From positions 37,874 through 101,873 of the forward strand of contig JABLXC010000010.1 of NCBI GenBank assembly GCA_013178185.1: 64,000 bases of DNA, read 5' to 3'. The stretch comes from Anaerolineae bacterium (GTDB lineage: Bacteria > Chloroflexota > Anaerolineae > Anaerolineales > Anaerolineaceae). A program made the position numbers and the translations under genes. The notes beneath the pieces are model-generated. The model was given only the letters and a program-made list of their open reading frames with translations, made no database searches and had not been told where the DNA came from. Below, piece after piece: positions 1 to 9,690 of the stretch. Position 1 is the stretch's first letter. Every line of letters begins with the position of its first letter.

Positions 1-757
1 CGCCATACTTTGCCATCTGAAAAACAGTACGCGCAGCAAGCGCTGCATGTGCTTCAAGCTGGTCACTTCCTGTAATTGTCCCTGTTAGTGGGAATACAGT
101 TCCCCAGCTACCGAGGCACCAATACAATTCATTGATAGGGCGATTGAAGTTCGATGAAATGGCGTCAGCCATGCATGCTAATTGCGAGGCAGGATTCGCA
201 AAAAGGACAGTCTCGGGATAGACCATCGCGGCGAGAATGTCGTCATTCCAGGTCGGGATAATTTCTGTGACTAGCAGAATGTCGAATTCGCTTCCGTCGT
301 CGTATTTCAGACATGGAAGGTCATAATACATATCAAGTAGAGCAAGTACGGGAAAAAGAATGTAATGGGTTTGGGCAAATGTCATCCCTGCTCTACTGGT
401 TTGTCGGCTGCCGTCACGTATGAAAGGGGATTCCATACCTTCCATATTGAAGCCTGTTCCTGGGAAGCACCAGGCGTCCTGAACAACGTCGATGTATGTT
501 TTTGGTTCCCAGAAACCGTAGGGTATTCCGACCTGATTAGAGCCATTTTCCATACAACTACACATAGGCCCTTCTTGGGTTGAAGGGGCCTGTTCTTCTT
601 CCCCACCCATGGTTACAAGTCCTGCGATCGTCATTGGAAACATGCAATTCCATTCAACGTCGGTAACCGCGTTAATAGGATTGAGGTCGGTGCACAAGGC
701 CTTTGCGTTTAGAGAGGCAAAAACGAAGATTAGCGTCAAAAGAAACTTAGAACGCAT
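1..757 (-). CDS. traU: TraU, F-type T4SS mating-pair protein (truncated by window edge)
   Basis: The reading frame starts at ATG 757 and is still open at base 1, so about 252 residues are visible of a family of roughly 330. It opens with a signal peptide (MRSKFLLTLIFVFASLNAKA), followed by a cysteine-rich periplasmic region with CTDLNPI, the MCSC pair near residue 68, GFWEP and the YDLPCL segment typical of TraU. In the F family TraU is a periplasmic protein needed for pilus assembly and DNA transfer, rich in disulfides, which fits the DsbC-like gene upstream in the operon. Its start overlaps the end of traW by 11 bases, indicating translational coupling. The call rests on remembered family sequence and gene order. 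Confidence 0.85.
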   Translation of the reverse strand, partial: MRSKFLLTLIFVFASLNAKALCTDLNPINAVTDVEWNCMFPMTIAGLVTMGGEEEQAPSTQEGPMCSCMENGSNQVGIPYGFWEPKTYIDVVQDAWCFPGTGFNMEGMESPFIRDGSRQTSRAGMTFAQTHYILFPVLALLDMYYDLPCLKYDDGSEFDILLVTEIIPTWNDDILAAMVYPETVLFANPASQLACMADAISSNFNRPINELYWCLGSWGTVFPLTGTITGSDQLEAHAALAARTVFQMAKYG

Positions 758-1319
758 TGACTGATTCCTCAATCATCAGTGCGCTCTGAATCTGAGTCAC
801 TTTTGAAGGGACGCGAAGCAGGTCCAGCCTTGTTCTGGTGTTATCGTCCAGCAGATAAACAGCATGTTGTAGCTCATTGCTTACTTCTGCGAGATCACCG
901 GAATTCAGTAAAACCATATCAGCTTGTTTCAGCAATGGTTTGAGCCAGGTAGTGTCTCCTTGATCAATCGCGTAAATGGCGTGCGGCAATTTGAAGTAGA
1001 GAAGAGGGTTATAGACGTATCCAGTTGGATAAATGACTTTTCCGTCCTTGTCGGTCACGTCATGTTCAACAGTATAAAACGGGATATGACTACGTTTAAC
1101 TGGTTCGGATGCTCGCGGAAGGACAATCTGCTGATATTGATGGCGGAACGATTCTTTGCGGTTCGCAAGCAACTTGGGTAAGTCCAGTTTAGATAAGCTT
1201 TCACGAATCACGATTGTGGGATCGCGCTCAATGACAGGGTAAGTAGCACCAACGACAATCTGCGCATTAGCATGTGAAACCATCAAGGTAAGTAGCGTGG
1301 GAATCAATTGGCGTTTCAT
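747..1319 (-). CDS. traW: TraW, F-type T4SS periplasmic assembly protein
   Basis: 190 residues, close to the family length of about 210. Residues 1-20 form a signal peptide ending ANAQ. The TraW hallmark is VIYPTGYVYNPL at about 95-106, preceded by the HDVTDKDG segment; early YPVIERD also fits. TraW acts in the periplasm in assembly of the F-type pilus, with TrbC and TraU. The start codon overlaps the stop of the upstream cysteine-rich gene by four bases (ATGA) and its end overlaps traU, so it lies inside a continuous operon. Alternative functions are unlikely given context. Confidence 0.85.
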   Translation of the reverse strand: MKRQLIPTLLTLMVSHANAQIVVGATYPVIERDPTIVIRESLSKLDLPKLLANRKESFRHQYQQIVLPRASEPVKRSHIPFYTVEHDVTDKDGKVIYPTGYVYNPLLYFKLPHAIYAIDQGDTTWLKPLLKQADMVLLNSGDLAEVSNELQHAVYLLDDNTRTRLDLLRVPSKVTQIQSALMIEESVNAF

Positions 1320-3823
1320 ATTTTCTCCTGAAGGTTCTGCATGCCTTGTTGCATATTCTGCTCAATCACCTGCTGTGACTGAGTCTTTATCGTCTCCTTG
1401 AGTTCTGTGAAATCAATTTTACTGAAATCTATGGCTTGAAATTCATCGAGTGTGAATCCACGGCAATTCGGATGGTTATCATCACCGAAAGTAAAATTCG
1501 GAAACTGAGGTCTTCCTTGCTCGTGAAGAATTCGAGCAAGTACTGATTTGAAACAACAGTACACTTCCGCTCGCTGAACACAGCCTGCAAGTTCCCATTC
1601 TTCAACGCATGGTTCACCGACCTTGACGCACATATCAGAACTCACGAGCGCAGCGGGTCCCGAATCAGCCGCGCAAGGAGAAAATAGGTAATTCATTACC
1701 TGAGCGGTGGCATCCTCAACTAAATAGCCAGTCGTGGTTTTGTTGATTTCATTAAAAGCATCAACGATTTTTTGTGTGCTGCCACCCACAAGGTTATCAA
1801 ATAGCTCAGCCATTCCCGAAAGCGCTTCACCTCCAGACTCCATCCGATTTCCATACTGTTCCTGGAAAATCTTTCCACCGAGATTGCAGCAATTCTTAAA
1901 AGCGGTTTGTGTTCCTGCGGTCCGGCAGGATGCCTGCCGACCTTTGAACACTTCAATATTTCCCAGACACTCCTCTACTGTTTGAGTGGAATCGTTACAT
2001 TCCAGATCCTTGCCAGCCAACCGTAACATTTGCAGAGCCATGATTGCGTTCGAAAACTCGTCCGTGCAGGAACATGCGTTGACCAGTGTTTCATTTGGAG
2101 AGAGGGGACATTCATTAGCTGTATTGCACTGCTTTAAGTATTCATCTGAGCGAGTTTGATCAATTCGAGAGTCGCTGGCTCGACCGGCTTGGTTAACAGA
2201 AACGTCCAGGCCAGAGGTCATAACTTTACAACTTTGTATGCAGGCTGGCGCCGATGGTCCTGGATTAAAAATTCCTATTGTGGTTTGACCAGATGACGTG
2301 TTGAGTGTGACTTGAGCGCCGTCAGGAGTTGCAGTTGGTTTGTGAAAGTGAGAGGTATCCAGTGCCACGGGTACATTTGGAGTCGTGCACTTATAGGTGC
2401 GCTCCTTTTTGAAAAATTCCCGTGTTGCATTGGTGGAACAAGTGGCGCTACTTTTTGGAGTTGTAGAAGGAGGAACCACGTTCCCCGTCGGTGTGGCATT
2501 CAAAATGGTGTCGATTCCATCAATAGTTTCAGTAATCAACTGACAGTTTGGGTCTGTTTCCATTGATAAGCATTGATTGTCGATGCTGTCCTCTAGGTGA
2601 CAGTCTTCATAGTTGAAGGTAAATTGTCGGGCGTTATAGTACGCGGTATCACCAGATGGAGAACGATCCCTTATTTCAAGGTCCGCAGAAAGGTTGTTGC
2701 TACACGACGGCGCGCTGTGAGTATAAAGATTGACTGTATCGTCGAGTTTGCCTGAACTTGTTGGAGGGTTGTTCCACCAGGCTGATGATGCCAGCCAAAT
2801 ATTTGAATTGGACGCGCAAAACGATGTTCTATCGATGGTATCGGTGAGTTGCGTTCTAAAGTGCGTTCCGTCTGTCGAGCAGCTGGTTGCACCGGTGCCA
2901 AAATTTACCGAGCACCTTACATAGTCCCTTCCTTGACTAAACATTCGGAAGGTAAGGGTCTTAACATCCTTGGTGTCTGAAACTTGGATGTTACGTGTAA
3001 CCGAGCAGCTGATTGCTTCATCCGTCCGGTATTTATTCAGAGTGGTACTGCCAATCACCATTTGGTAAGCAGTATTGTTCTGTGCGACAACAATCCCGTC
3101 TGAATTCATGCTGGACGGATTGGAAAGATATTCCTTCACATTGGTTTGTGGGCCATCTTTGCATGCACGTATGTTCTGCCCAAAATAGCGAGCACTATTT
3201 CCCGTGGTGCTTACATCCGAAATGATGTAGAAAGGATCGAATTTCTGCGCGGTGTTTGCGATCGCTGCACCAAAACGACTGATATTTTCCGTTACATGAT
3301 CTTGAGGTGTTGGTAGACATGACGCATTGGCGCAACCGCAATCCTTTAGTAGATGAGCATTTGTTGCAGGGACGTCCACATTGTATAAACCCGTCTGATC
3401 CATTTGCCAGATTGAATAATGGCAGTTTGACCAGGTACCAGGATCACATTGAACATAGCCGTTTTGGCAATATCCTGAGATGCCACTAAAAGTTTGGTTG
3501 GTGTCGGGTGTACCGTCCATATTCGTATCGAATTGAATACTTAGATCTGTTTCACCCGTGTTAGATACTGCGCCACTGACAATAAGATAATTATTCGTAG
3601 CGTTGCACATCACTTGTGTGGAGAATTGAGTTTCGCCATTCAAAGTCGACATCGATCCGTTCTGACTGACCAGTGGCTTTTGAAAATTGGAACTCAATGC
3701 ATCTGGGCTTGAAAATTGCCCCTTGACAGCGCCAAATACATTGTTGGCTCTATCATTTGCAGGGCCGCCATACGACCCTCCCGCAAGTAGCAAGGTTAGC
3801 AGAAGGGTCGATCTGCCTTTCAT
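1316..3823 (-). CDS. traN: TraN-like cysteine-rich mating-pair stabilisation protein
   Basis: 835 residues with a short signal peptide (about 1-19) and dozens of cysteines, including CNLGGK, YCCFKSVLARI and PNCRGF. The C-terminal block with the CCFKSVLARILHEQGRPQ motif followed by PNCRGFTLDEFQAIDFSKID is characteristic of TraN, an outer-membrane protein that stabilises the donor-recipient contact. At 835 residues it is longer than F-plasmid TraN (about 600), with an enlarged N-terminal region holding a calcium-loop-like stretch (DTNMDGTPD, about 98-106). Here it sits between traC and traW rather than after traU, so the order differs from F. It overlaps traC and traW by four bases each. Confidence 0.78.
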   Translation of the reverse strand: MKGRSTLLLTLLLAGGSYGGPANDRANNVFGAVKGQFSSPDALSSNFQKPLVSQNGSMSTLNGETQFSTQVMCNATNNYLIVSGAVSNTGETDLSIQFDTNMDGTPDTNQTFSGISGYCQNGYVQCDPGTWSNCHYSIWQMDQTGLYNVDVPATNAHLLKDCGCANASCLPTPQDHVTENISRFGAAIANTAQKFDPFYIISDVSTTGNSARYFGQNIRACKDGPQTNVKEYLSNPSSMNSDGIVVAQNNTAYQMVIGSTTLNKYRTDEAISCSVTRNIQVSDTKDVKTLTFRMFSQGRDYVRCSVNFGTGATSCSTDGTHFRTQLTDTIDRTSFCASNSNIWLASSAWWNNPPTSSGKLDDTVNLYTHSAPSCSNNLSADLEIRDRSPSGDTAYYNARQFTFNYEDCHLEDSIDNQCLSMETDPNCQLITETIDGIDTILNATPTGNVVPPSTTPKSSATCSTNATREFFKKERTYKCTTPNVPVALDTSHFHKPTATPDGAQVTLNTSSGQTTIGIFNPGPSAPACIQSCKVMTSGLDVSVNQAGRASDSRIDQTRSDEYLKQCNTANECPLSPNETLVNACSCTDEFSNAIMALQMLRLAGKDLECNDSTQTVEECLGNIEVFKGRQASCRTAGTQTAFKNCCNLGGKIFQEQYGNRMESGGEALSGMAELFDNLVGGSTQKIVDAFNEINKTTTGYLVEDATAQVMNYLFSPCAADSGPAALVSSDMCVKVGEPCVEEWELAGCVQRAEVYCCFKSVLARILHEQGRPQFPNFTFGDDNHPNCRGFTLDEFQAIDFSKIDFTELKETIKTQSQQVIEQNMQQGMQNLQEKI

Positions 3824-6372
3824 AATGCAATACCGGACAGTTTGCTAAGGGCTTGTGCAGGGCTCATGCCTTGCGAGATGAGTGTTTCGTAGGCTGCATA
3901 GTGTTCACCGTCCGATGTAGCAATCCAGAAATTCCAAGGATCAAGTGCCAATCGCCCGGCGCCTTGGCCGAATGGGGTGTCCCAGAATATCTCGGAGTAG
4001 CGAGGCTTCTGATTCGTGATTGAATTTATCAACTCGAATGCCAGGCCATCTTTGTCAATAAGTTTCTTGTCCCTCGCAATCTCGTAGTCCTCAGAGAACA
4101 TATAGATTTTGTACGCCGCGTTAGACCGTAGGACTCGTCCAACTGGACCAAATGATTCCAGATCCAATATGGATTGAAGTACAGCACCGAAAGAACCACG
4201 ATGTTTCCTTGCGCGCCTATAGCCTTCCTCGATCAATGACGCTAGGCGTGATAAATCACGGTGACCTTGCTCCTTTAAATATTGAGCGGCTTCCTCGAAC
4301 AGAACAAATCGCCGGCTTGATCTATCGGAAAGGTAAAGGTCTTGGGTAATCGAATTCAGAACCTGCATAACGATAACGGGAAATAGATCTTTCCTCGCCA
4401 TCAACTTTTGTAGCTCTAGAACTACATATTCATCGTTGGAGATATTAAAGTTTGACGGTCCATTGAAGAACTGGCCGTTGATCCCGCCTTTTTTGAAGTC
4501 CGTGAGGTTATATGCAAGGACCTTTGCCATCTCGAGAACTGCAGGCACTTCAGAAATAGGATCATCTACTGCATACTTTTTCAAGTTGTTGAGATAGTCA
4601 CAAGTCGCATCGATGCCATAATCGATATTTCCTTTTGACATTACATGTACAGTTGCGTTTCGCAAAAGCTGTATTTGGACTTCTTCCAATGGTTTGCCGG
4701 AACCAGAATTCACCATTTCTGACAGCACAGTTGCGCAGGCATTAATATCATAAGCGAGATCCTGGCTGTCCTTGCTTTGCGAATAGAACGGGTTGAAAAC
4801 TAGGTACTCCTCGCCGATATCGAGAAAGCGACCTTTGTTAAGTTTGCAATTTTTCTTGAACGAATATCCGATATCAACGAGTCGAAGAATTGCACCTGAG
4901 TTGTAATAGTCCGTTACGAATTTGTTTAGATTTACGGATTTTCCTGCTCCGGAACCTGCCGAAATTGTGAAATTGTGGTTGTTTGAGCGCGGGTCGAAAA
5001 CGTCAAATCCTTGTACCTGTCCCTTTCTGCCGGCTGTAATTATTACGGGAGAATTCTGTTTTGGAACATCACCACATACTGTTCTGGTTGATCCGGTAAA
5101 GTCGCTTTGAACAGGCAGTAAAACGGAAATGGTATTCGTGGGTAGTATGCGGTATCGATCGATTACCTCAGCATTTCCTTTGATGTTGTAGTAGCCAAGA
5201 GGCAACGAAGCTATAAATAATGAAGGTGCTAGCAGGGTCTCCTGCATGTATTCATAGTCAAATTGAGAGGCGAGACTGTTCATCCGCGCTACCGATCTTT
5301 CTAACTTTTCTGTTGAATCATCGAAGACCCACATCGTTTGATGGACGCGAGCACGTTTTACACCTTCTGGTAGATCCTTAATCCATTTGAACTCTTCGAT
5401 CCTTCTTTTCAATTCCCTCGCTTTTTCGCCAACCAGCGCTTGACCAGTTACAATCTTGGCCTTAGAAGATACTTCTTCTTCAACTCCGCGATAGGTAACT
5501 ACAGTTGTATAAAGAAATGGACTCGTTATCTGGTTGGTATCGTCCTCAAACCCCATAAAACCGCCCAATAGCTTGTTTTCATCAAGTGCGTTGGTGCTTT
5601 CGGGGACTCTAAAGTGTGTTAGGCATGCTCCGAACTTTGTTCCAATGCGGGTATAGCCGTGCTCGGGAAAATGAATTGCAGTGTCGGCCTTGATCAGCTG
5701 CTTTCGAATCGGAATACGGGGATCGAGTTGGAGTGGAACATCCTGGTTGTCAAGATTGTTAAAGAATCTGACCAGGATTTGCTTCAGCTTATCGCCAGGC
5801 ATTCTAATTGGATTGAGTTTCGCAGCGTTTAGCGAATCCTCTACGTTAGACAGCAGATCATCGCTTAAACCGTTCGCCTGCTTGATTGAGATGAACAACC
5901 GGAAATTCCGTAAAGGAAGGTCTGATAGCGCTTTTACGCCTTTCGAACCATTAATGAGAAACTTTGCGTATTCATTTGCTGCCTTTCTTAAAACCTCTTC
6001 TTGTCTAATTTTATTCGATAGGTAGGAGTCTACGATCTCTTTAATGTGGGGGTCAGCGTACAAATGAAAAGAGATGACAACATCCTCTGCAAACGGTAAT
6101 TCAAGAAACTTTTGAAGGCGGCTCAGGACTTTATTTGTCGCGAAGTACAGTGGTGTGCATTCCCAGATGTACCCCACTGTATCTTCGATGGTTGTGTAGG
6201 CTTTTAAAGTGGGATCATAGAATTGGTAAGGGAGGTACTGGGAAAGACGTTCCCTTCTAGCGATGGATACAACGTCTCCGTGGGTTGTACCACCGGCCTT
6301 TCCGAAAATCTTTTTTACAAAGTGATCTTGCAATGTTTCAAGCATTGTTTTTTTCCTAAAAAAGATCTTCAA
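3820..6372 (-). CDS. traC: TraC, VirB4-family T4SS ATPase
   Basis: 850 residues, the expected size for TraC. The C-terminal ATPase domain has Walker A GSGAGKS at about residue 475 and a Walker B-type RRFVLFEEAAQYL at about 685, plus the EEGYRRARKHRGSF segment typical of VirB4/TraC. The N-terminal half lacks catalytic motifs, as in the family. TraC is the cytoplasmic ATPase at the inner face of the secretion channel that powers pilus assembly. Its start overlaps traV by 17 bases and its stop overlaps traN by four, so translation is probably coupled. Confidence 0.93.
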   Translation of the reverse strand: MKIFFRKKTMLETLQDHFVKKIFGKAGGTTHGDVVSIARRERLSQYLPYQFYDPTLKAYTTIEDTVGYIWECTPLYFATNKVLSRLQKFLELPFAEDVVISFHLYADPHIKEIVDSYLSNKIRQEEVLRKAANEYAKFLINGSKGVKALSDLPLRNFRLFISIKQANGLSDDLLSNVEDSLNAAKLNPIRMPGDKLKQILVRFFNNLDNQDVPLQLDPRIPIRKQLIKADTAIHFPEHGYTRIGTKFGACLTHFRVPESTNALDENKLLGGFMGFEDDTNQITSPFLYTTVVTYRGVEEEVSSKAKIVTGQALVGEKARELKRRIEEFKWIKDLPEGVKRARVHQTMWVFDDSTEKLERSVARMNSLASQFDYEYMQETLLAPSLFIASLPLGYYNIKGNAEVIDRYRILPTNTISVLLPVQSDFTGSTRTVCGDVPKQNSPVIITAGRKGQVQGFDVFDPRSNNHNFTISAGSGAGKSVNLNKFVTDYYNSGAILRLVDIGYSFKKNCKLNKGRFLDIGEEYLVFNPFYSQSKDSQDLAYDINACATVLSEMVNSGSGKPLEEVQIQLLRNATVHVMSKGNIDYGIDATCDYLNNLKKYAVDDPISEVPAVLEMAKVLAYNLTDFKKGGINGQFFNGPSNFNISNDEYVVLELQKLMARKDLFPVIVMQVLNSITQDLYLSDRSSRRFVLFEEAAQYLKEQGHRDLSRLASLIEEGYRRARKHRGSFGAVLQSILDLESFGPVGRVLRSNAAYKIYMFSEDYEIARDKKLIDKDGLAFELINSITNQKPRYSEIFWDTPFGQGAGRLALDPWNFWIATSDGEHYAAYETLISQGMSPAQALSKLSGIAL

Positions 6373-6856
6373 CAGGAATCATCTTTTTCTTAAGGTAATC
6401 GCCCATTACAAACGACGATTCCTCGACAATGATGTGAACATACCGGTTTCCCCAAAGGGTCCTTGAATCCTCTGAAGGATGGCTTAGAATCAAGATCTCA
6501 AGGACATCGGGTGTCTTTAGAATTGGAGTGACAGGTTGTTCAAGTAGCTTTGCCTGTTGACGATAGTTTTCGGAAACATAAGCCGAGTATCCGTCAATTG
6601 GACCTGGACCGGGCGGAGTTTCAGAGTTTTTCTCGGTTTCATCCTCAGAGCTTTCCTTGTCCCTTTCAGAAGCTGCTTTTGCCCACGGGCCTTGCGACAC
6701 ACCAGTAGTGGCTTCTTCATAGGCTGCCATCGAAGAAACGCACTTACCCATATGATTTTTACGGGGGCAGGCAAACTCGTTTTCATATGGGAACATGAAA
6801 CTGCAGCCGGTAGAGGCAAAACAGAGCATGATTAATGCAAATTTACGCAGGTTCAT
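6356..6856 (-). CDS. traV: TraV, outer-membrane core-complex lipoprotein
   Basis: 166 residues starting with a lipoprotein signal peptide; the lipobox ends STGC, placing the lipidated cysteine at residue 18. Two further cysteines (FACPRKNHMGKCVS, about 29-40) match the conserved TraV pair. TraV (VirB7 counterpart) anchors the TraB-TraK-TraV core complex in the outer membrane. The middle is low-complexity and Ser/Glu-rich (residues about 60-90). Its start overlaps the end of traB by 14 bases. Confidence 0.85.
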   Translation of the reverse strand: MNLRKFALIMLCFASTGCSFMFPYENEFACPRKNHMGKCVSSMAAYEEATTGVSQGPWAKAASERDKESSEDETEKNSETPPGPGPIDGYSAYVSENYRQQAKLLEQPVTPILKTPDVLEILILSHPSEDSRTLWGNRYVHIIVEESSFVMGDYLKKKMIPVEDLF

Positions 6857-8120
6857 CGGTCTCTCTCTCTTTGATGTTCAACCAAACACCTTTTTGAATG
6901 AAAATCGTCGCATCTTTAAGTGGTCCCATTTCGATAACAGGTCCAGATTGTTTGATATAGTCAGTGATAATCTCTTTATAAGACTCGGACGCCGATTGAA
7001 TTGAACCACCGAGGGATTGCTGCGCGACCTTGTCTGGATCGAGGGTTGTCGATGTGCCGAGCACGTTATCGTGTTGGGTGTAGGAGCTGAAGCTGACGGA
7101 TTTACCCAGTTCGCCAACGACAGATGCGGCAAAGAGCCATGCCATTTTTGATCCGTCTTTCGAAACGACATTACCTGCCAGGTCACGCTTACCGTCACCG
7201 TTGTCGGTCACAAACCCCAGTATTTCTTCATCGATGACCGTTTTTCCATCCGGAGACAAGCAACTAAGATTGACAGCTTGTATTGCGGCCCTTTCCTTTG
7301 CCAGGTTTCCATGAACGTTTGCAACCACAAAACAGCCAGATAAATCCTTTTTGATCTGGTTAGGTAGAACCGCTGGTGCATCAACTCGGAAAAAAACCTG
7401 TTCTTGGTTATCTTTTCCCAGTTTTGAAGTCATTGCGTCGATACCAGTAAGAAGTTTCGCAGGGAAAAATGACGGCGAAAGATAGTAACGGCGCTGTTTT
7501 TTAGCTGCTGATGGAGCTTCCGGTGTGCCCTCCACCCAACCTACTCCACCAACAAGTTGTTCAGTTCGGATTTGGTCCCCGGCAGCTGACCCATTGCGTG
7601 TGTTTAGTGGGACCGAATTGTTTGGTAGTTGGCCCATTGAGGGCGACGGTGGATATCGAAATCCAGAGAGTTGATCCTGGTTTTCTTCGGATGTCATTTC
7701 AGTTGCAGTCGCCTTTAGCTTTTCTAATTCCTTGTTGAACTTGTTGGTCTGCTCGGGTTTCGTCTCAAATGATCCTTTATCTGGTGTCTTTGAGCCAGAA
7801 AGCCGCGTAACCATTTTTTCGAGTTCATCAGTTCTTCTCTTAATCGCGGCGCTTTCCTCGCTCATCGACAGAATTACATCGTTCTGGTTCTTTATCACTT
7901 CCTGGAATTTTTGATATTCATCCTGACCAAGCAAGTCGTCACTTATTGAAAGTGGCTTGAGCTTTGGTGCTTCCTTGAGTGTTCTCTGGGGATTCGTAAG
8001 CTTCATTATGATAAATGAAGCCAGTACGAGTGCGATCAGGCCGAATACGAAGTATATTCCCCGTTTGTCCTTCGTTGAGAATAGTGATTTCCTACCAAGC
8101 AAATCGTCGGTGTCACTCAT
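6843..8120 (-). CDS. traB: TraB, VirB10-type core-complex protein
   Basis: 425 residues. A cytoplasmic N-terminus is followed by one membrane helix at about 23-42 (GIYFVFGLIALVLASFI), then a coiled-coil region (about 75-150) and a C-terminal beta-rich domain with YYLSPSFFPAKLLTGIDAM, the stretch expected in TraB/VirB10. It spans the periplasm and links inner-membrane components to the TraV/TraK ring. The start overlaps the traK stop by four bases. The C-terminal IFIQKGVWLNI segment agrees with the family. Confidence 0.92.
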   Translation of the reverse strand: MSDTDDLLGRKSLFSTKDKRGIYFVFGLIALVLASFIIMKLTNPQRTLKEAPKLKPLSISDDLLGQDEYQKFQEVIKNQNDVILSMSEESAAIKRRTDELEKMVTRLSGSKTPDKGSFETKPEQTNKFNKELEKLKATATEMTSEENQDQLSGFRYPPSPSMGQLPNNSVPLNTRNGSAAGDQIRTEQLVGGVGWVEGTPEAPSAAKKQRRYYLSPSFFPAKLLTGIDAMTSKLGKDNQEQVFFRVDAPAVLPNQIKKDLSGCFVVANVHGNLAKERAAIQAVNLSCLSPDGKTVIDEEILGFVTDNGDGKRDLAGNVVSKDGSKMAWLFAASVVGELGKSVSFSSYTQHDNVLGTSTTLDPDKVAQQSLGGSIQSASESYKEIITDYIKQSGPVIEMGPLKDATIFIQKGVWLNIKERETDEPA

Positions 8121-8848
8121 ATCTTTTTCTCCACAACGAATAAGCGTGTTTTCCCGTCTGATCCGGTTTTGGCGGGATGTACCGCTATTGCCAGCATTGA
8201 GCTTGAGAGTAAACTGTCGATCAATTTCTCTTTCTGAATTACTTTCCCAGGTTCGGCTGTTACGGTGTATTCCCTCAGGCGCAGGCCCGCGCCGCTCATT
8301 GTTAACTGCCTTGTCTCCTCTATGGTCACGTTGGGGATTATCTCGGGAAGCTTTTTGTACTGTTGGGTTGCGGTGATGTTGCCTTTGTAATCGTTTTTCA
8401 AGGCTGTCATTACAAGCGAAGCGTATAGCTGTTCTTCACTCATCTCTCGAAGCTGCCTAGCGTTTTCTTCAAGGAATTTGCGATTCGGATCACCCATGCG
8501 GACGACCTTTGCTTGAGGTGACCTGTCGGGAATCACAGAGAAGCTGAATACCTCCCCACCGCATACGACATGTATATCGTGTCTCTTGCTTACATACTCC
8601 GTTTCACCGGATAGACCTTGCAAAAGTTTGTAGGATATAAATAGGTTTTTATCCTTCGTTTTTGCGTCTATTGGCACGTCTGCTGGATAAGCAACGTCAT
8701 TTACATTTCCATTGACGCAATGAAACCGATTTGGGTTTGAATTGGATAGATGAATTTCTGTGAAGGAATCGGGTGCTGCTATGTATTCGTCGTCAGCAAA
8801 AGCTTGGACCGATACAAGTATTGTGAGAATCGCAACAATGGCTTTCAT
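8117..8848 (-). CDS. traK: TraK, VirB9-type secretin-like core protein
   Basis: 243 residues with a cleavable signal peptide (about 1-19, ending AFADD). The ADDEYIAAPDSFTEIHLSNSNPNR start and the internal FSVIPDRSPQAKVV segment fit TraK, which forms the outer-membrane ring with TraV and the TraB C-terminus. Length is close to F TraK (242). Four-base overlaps with traE upstream and traB downstream place it in the operon. Confidence 0.87.
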   Translation of the reverse strand: MKAIVAILTILVSVQAFADDEYIAAPDSFTEIHLSNSNPNRFHCVNGNVNDVAYPADVPIDAKTKDKNLFISYKLLQGLSGETEYVSKRHDIHVVCGGEVFSFSVIPDRSPQAKVVRMGDPNRKFLEENARQLREMSEEQLYASLVMTALKNDYKGNITATQQYKKLPEIIPNVTIEETRQLTMSGAGLRLREYTVTAEPGKVIQKEKLIDSLLSSSMLAIAVHPAKTGSDGKTRLFVVEKKI

Positions 8849-9426
8849 GACTTTTCCTCCATATCAATAATCTTGAATCTGCCGCCCTCTATTTTAAATT
8901 CGATTTCCAGTGTGCCAACGGTAGGAGGCATAACGGTCGATCCAACGACCCTGTATCTTTTGATTCTTATTTGGAGGTGATTTTCGAGAATCGATATTGG
9001 CTCTTGAGCTTGAATATCCATCATGTGGGAGATGGTTGTGTATTTCTTAATTTCTCTCGATAGCTCGTTTAGACGATCCTTATAGCGCGGGTAGCTTTGC
9101 TCGTCGAACATTGTCAGAAGTATGTTGTATTTTTCATCAACCGACGCTGGCGAGACATTTCCCCACAGTGCAACGATATAGTGGGACATATCGACGATAT
9201 AGTTTTCAGATGCATGAGATCTGCTGATTCGATACGGGTCAGAACTGCAAGGTGGAATAAGCGTTTGTTCCCAATTTTGGCGCATCGATCTTCCGTCGAA
9301 ATATTGAAGAATTTGAAATATCAGCATTAGTAGTAGAATCGACTTTAGGAGTCGATTTGTAGCGAAGACTTTTGAAACTGGGTTGAGATATCCAGTATCG
9401 TGGCTGTCTTTATCCGTAGAGTTCAT
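8845..9426 (-). CDS. traE: TraE, inner-membrane VirB5/VirB8-like T4SS component
   Basis: The start at ATG 9426 was chosen because it overlaps the traL stop as ATGA; a longer open frame upstream lies inside traL and is not needed. The 193-residue product has a short cytoplasmic N-terminus, one membrane helix at about 25-45 (NRLLKSILLLMLIFQIL) and a periplasmic domain, the architecture of TraE (about 188 residues in F). TraE takes part in pilus assembly together with TraL and TraK. The gene order A-L-E-K-B supports the call. Confidence 0.88.
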   Translation of the reverse strand: MNSTDKDSHDTGYLNPVSKVFATNRLLKSILLLMLIFQILQYFDGRSMRQNWEQTLIPPCSSDPYRISRSHASENYIVDMSHYIVALWGNVSPASVDEKYNILLTMFDEQSYPRYKDRLNELSREIKKYTTISHMMDIQAQEPISILENHLQIRIKRYRVVGSTVMPPTVGTLEIEFKIEGGRFKIIDMEEKS

Positions 9427-9689
9427 TCGTGAAACTCTCTCACGTAAAGTGGAGGATATCCGTGAAGGTTCTTTAGCCCCGTCATGGATAAGTAGTGGTT
9501 CGATGCACCACGCGGTAACTTTCTTGACAATGGAATAAATATAAGAGGGCCAATGATGACCCCCAGGTACCACCACTTTTGTCCGAGGATTGCTAAAAAA
9601 TAGAAGAATCCAATGATTCCCCATTCCTGAGCTTCAAAGAATACAAGTATCCACGGACGATGGAGGTACCTGGAGAGTCTGACGTTCAT
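9423..9689 (-). CDS. traL: TraL, small inner-membrane T4SS protein
   Basis: 88 residues, matching the TraL family (about 90). The N-terminal RYLHRPWILVFFEAQEW block is typical, followed by a hydrophobic hairpin (two segments, about residues 24-55) and a short basic tail. TraL is the VirB3 counterpart that associates with the TraC ATPase at the inner membrane. It begins one base after the traA stop and ends overlapping traE. Confidence 0.88.
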   Translation of the reverse strand: MNVRLSRYLHRPWILVFFEAQEWGIIGFFYFLAILGQKWWYLGVIIGPLIFIPLSRKLPRGASNHYLSMTGLKNLHGYPPLYVREFHE

Positions 9690-9690
9690 A

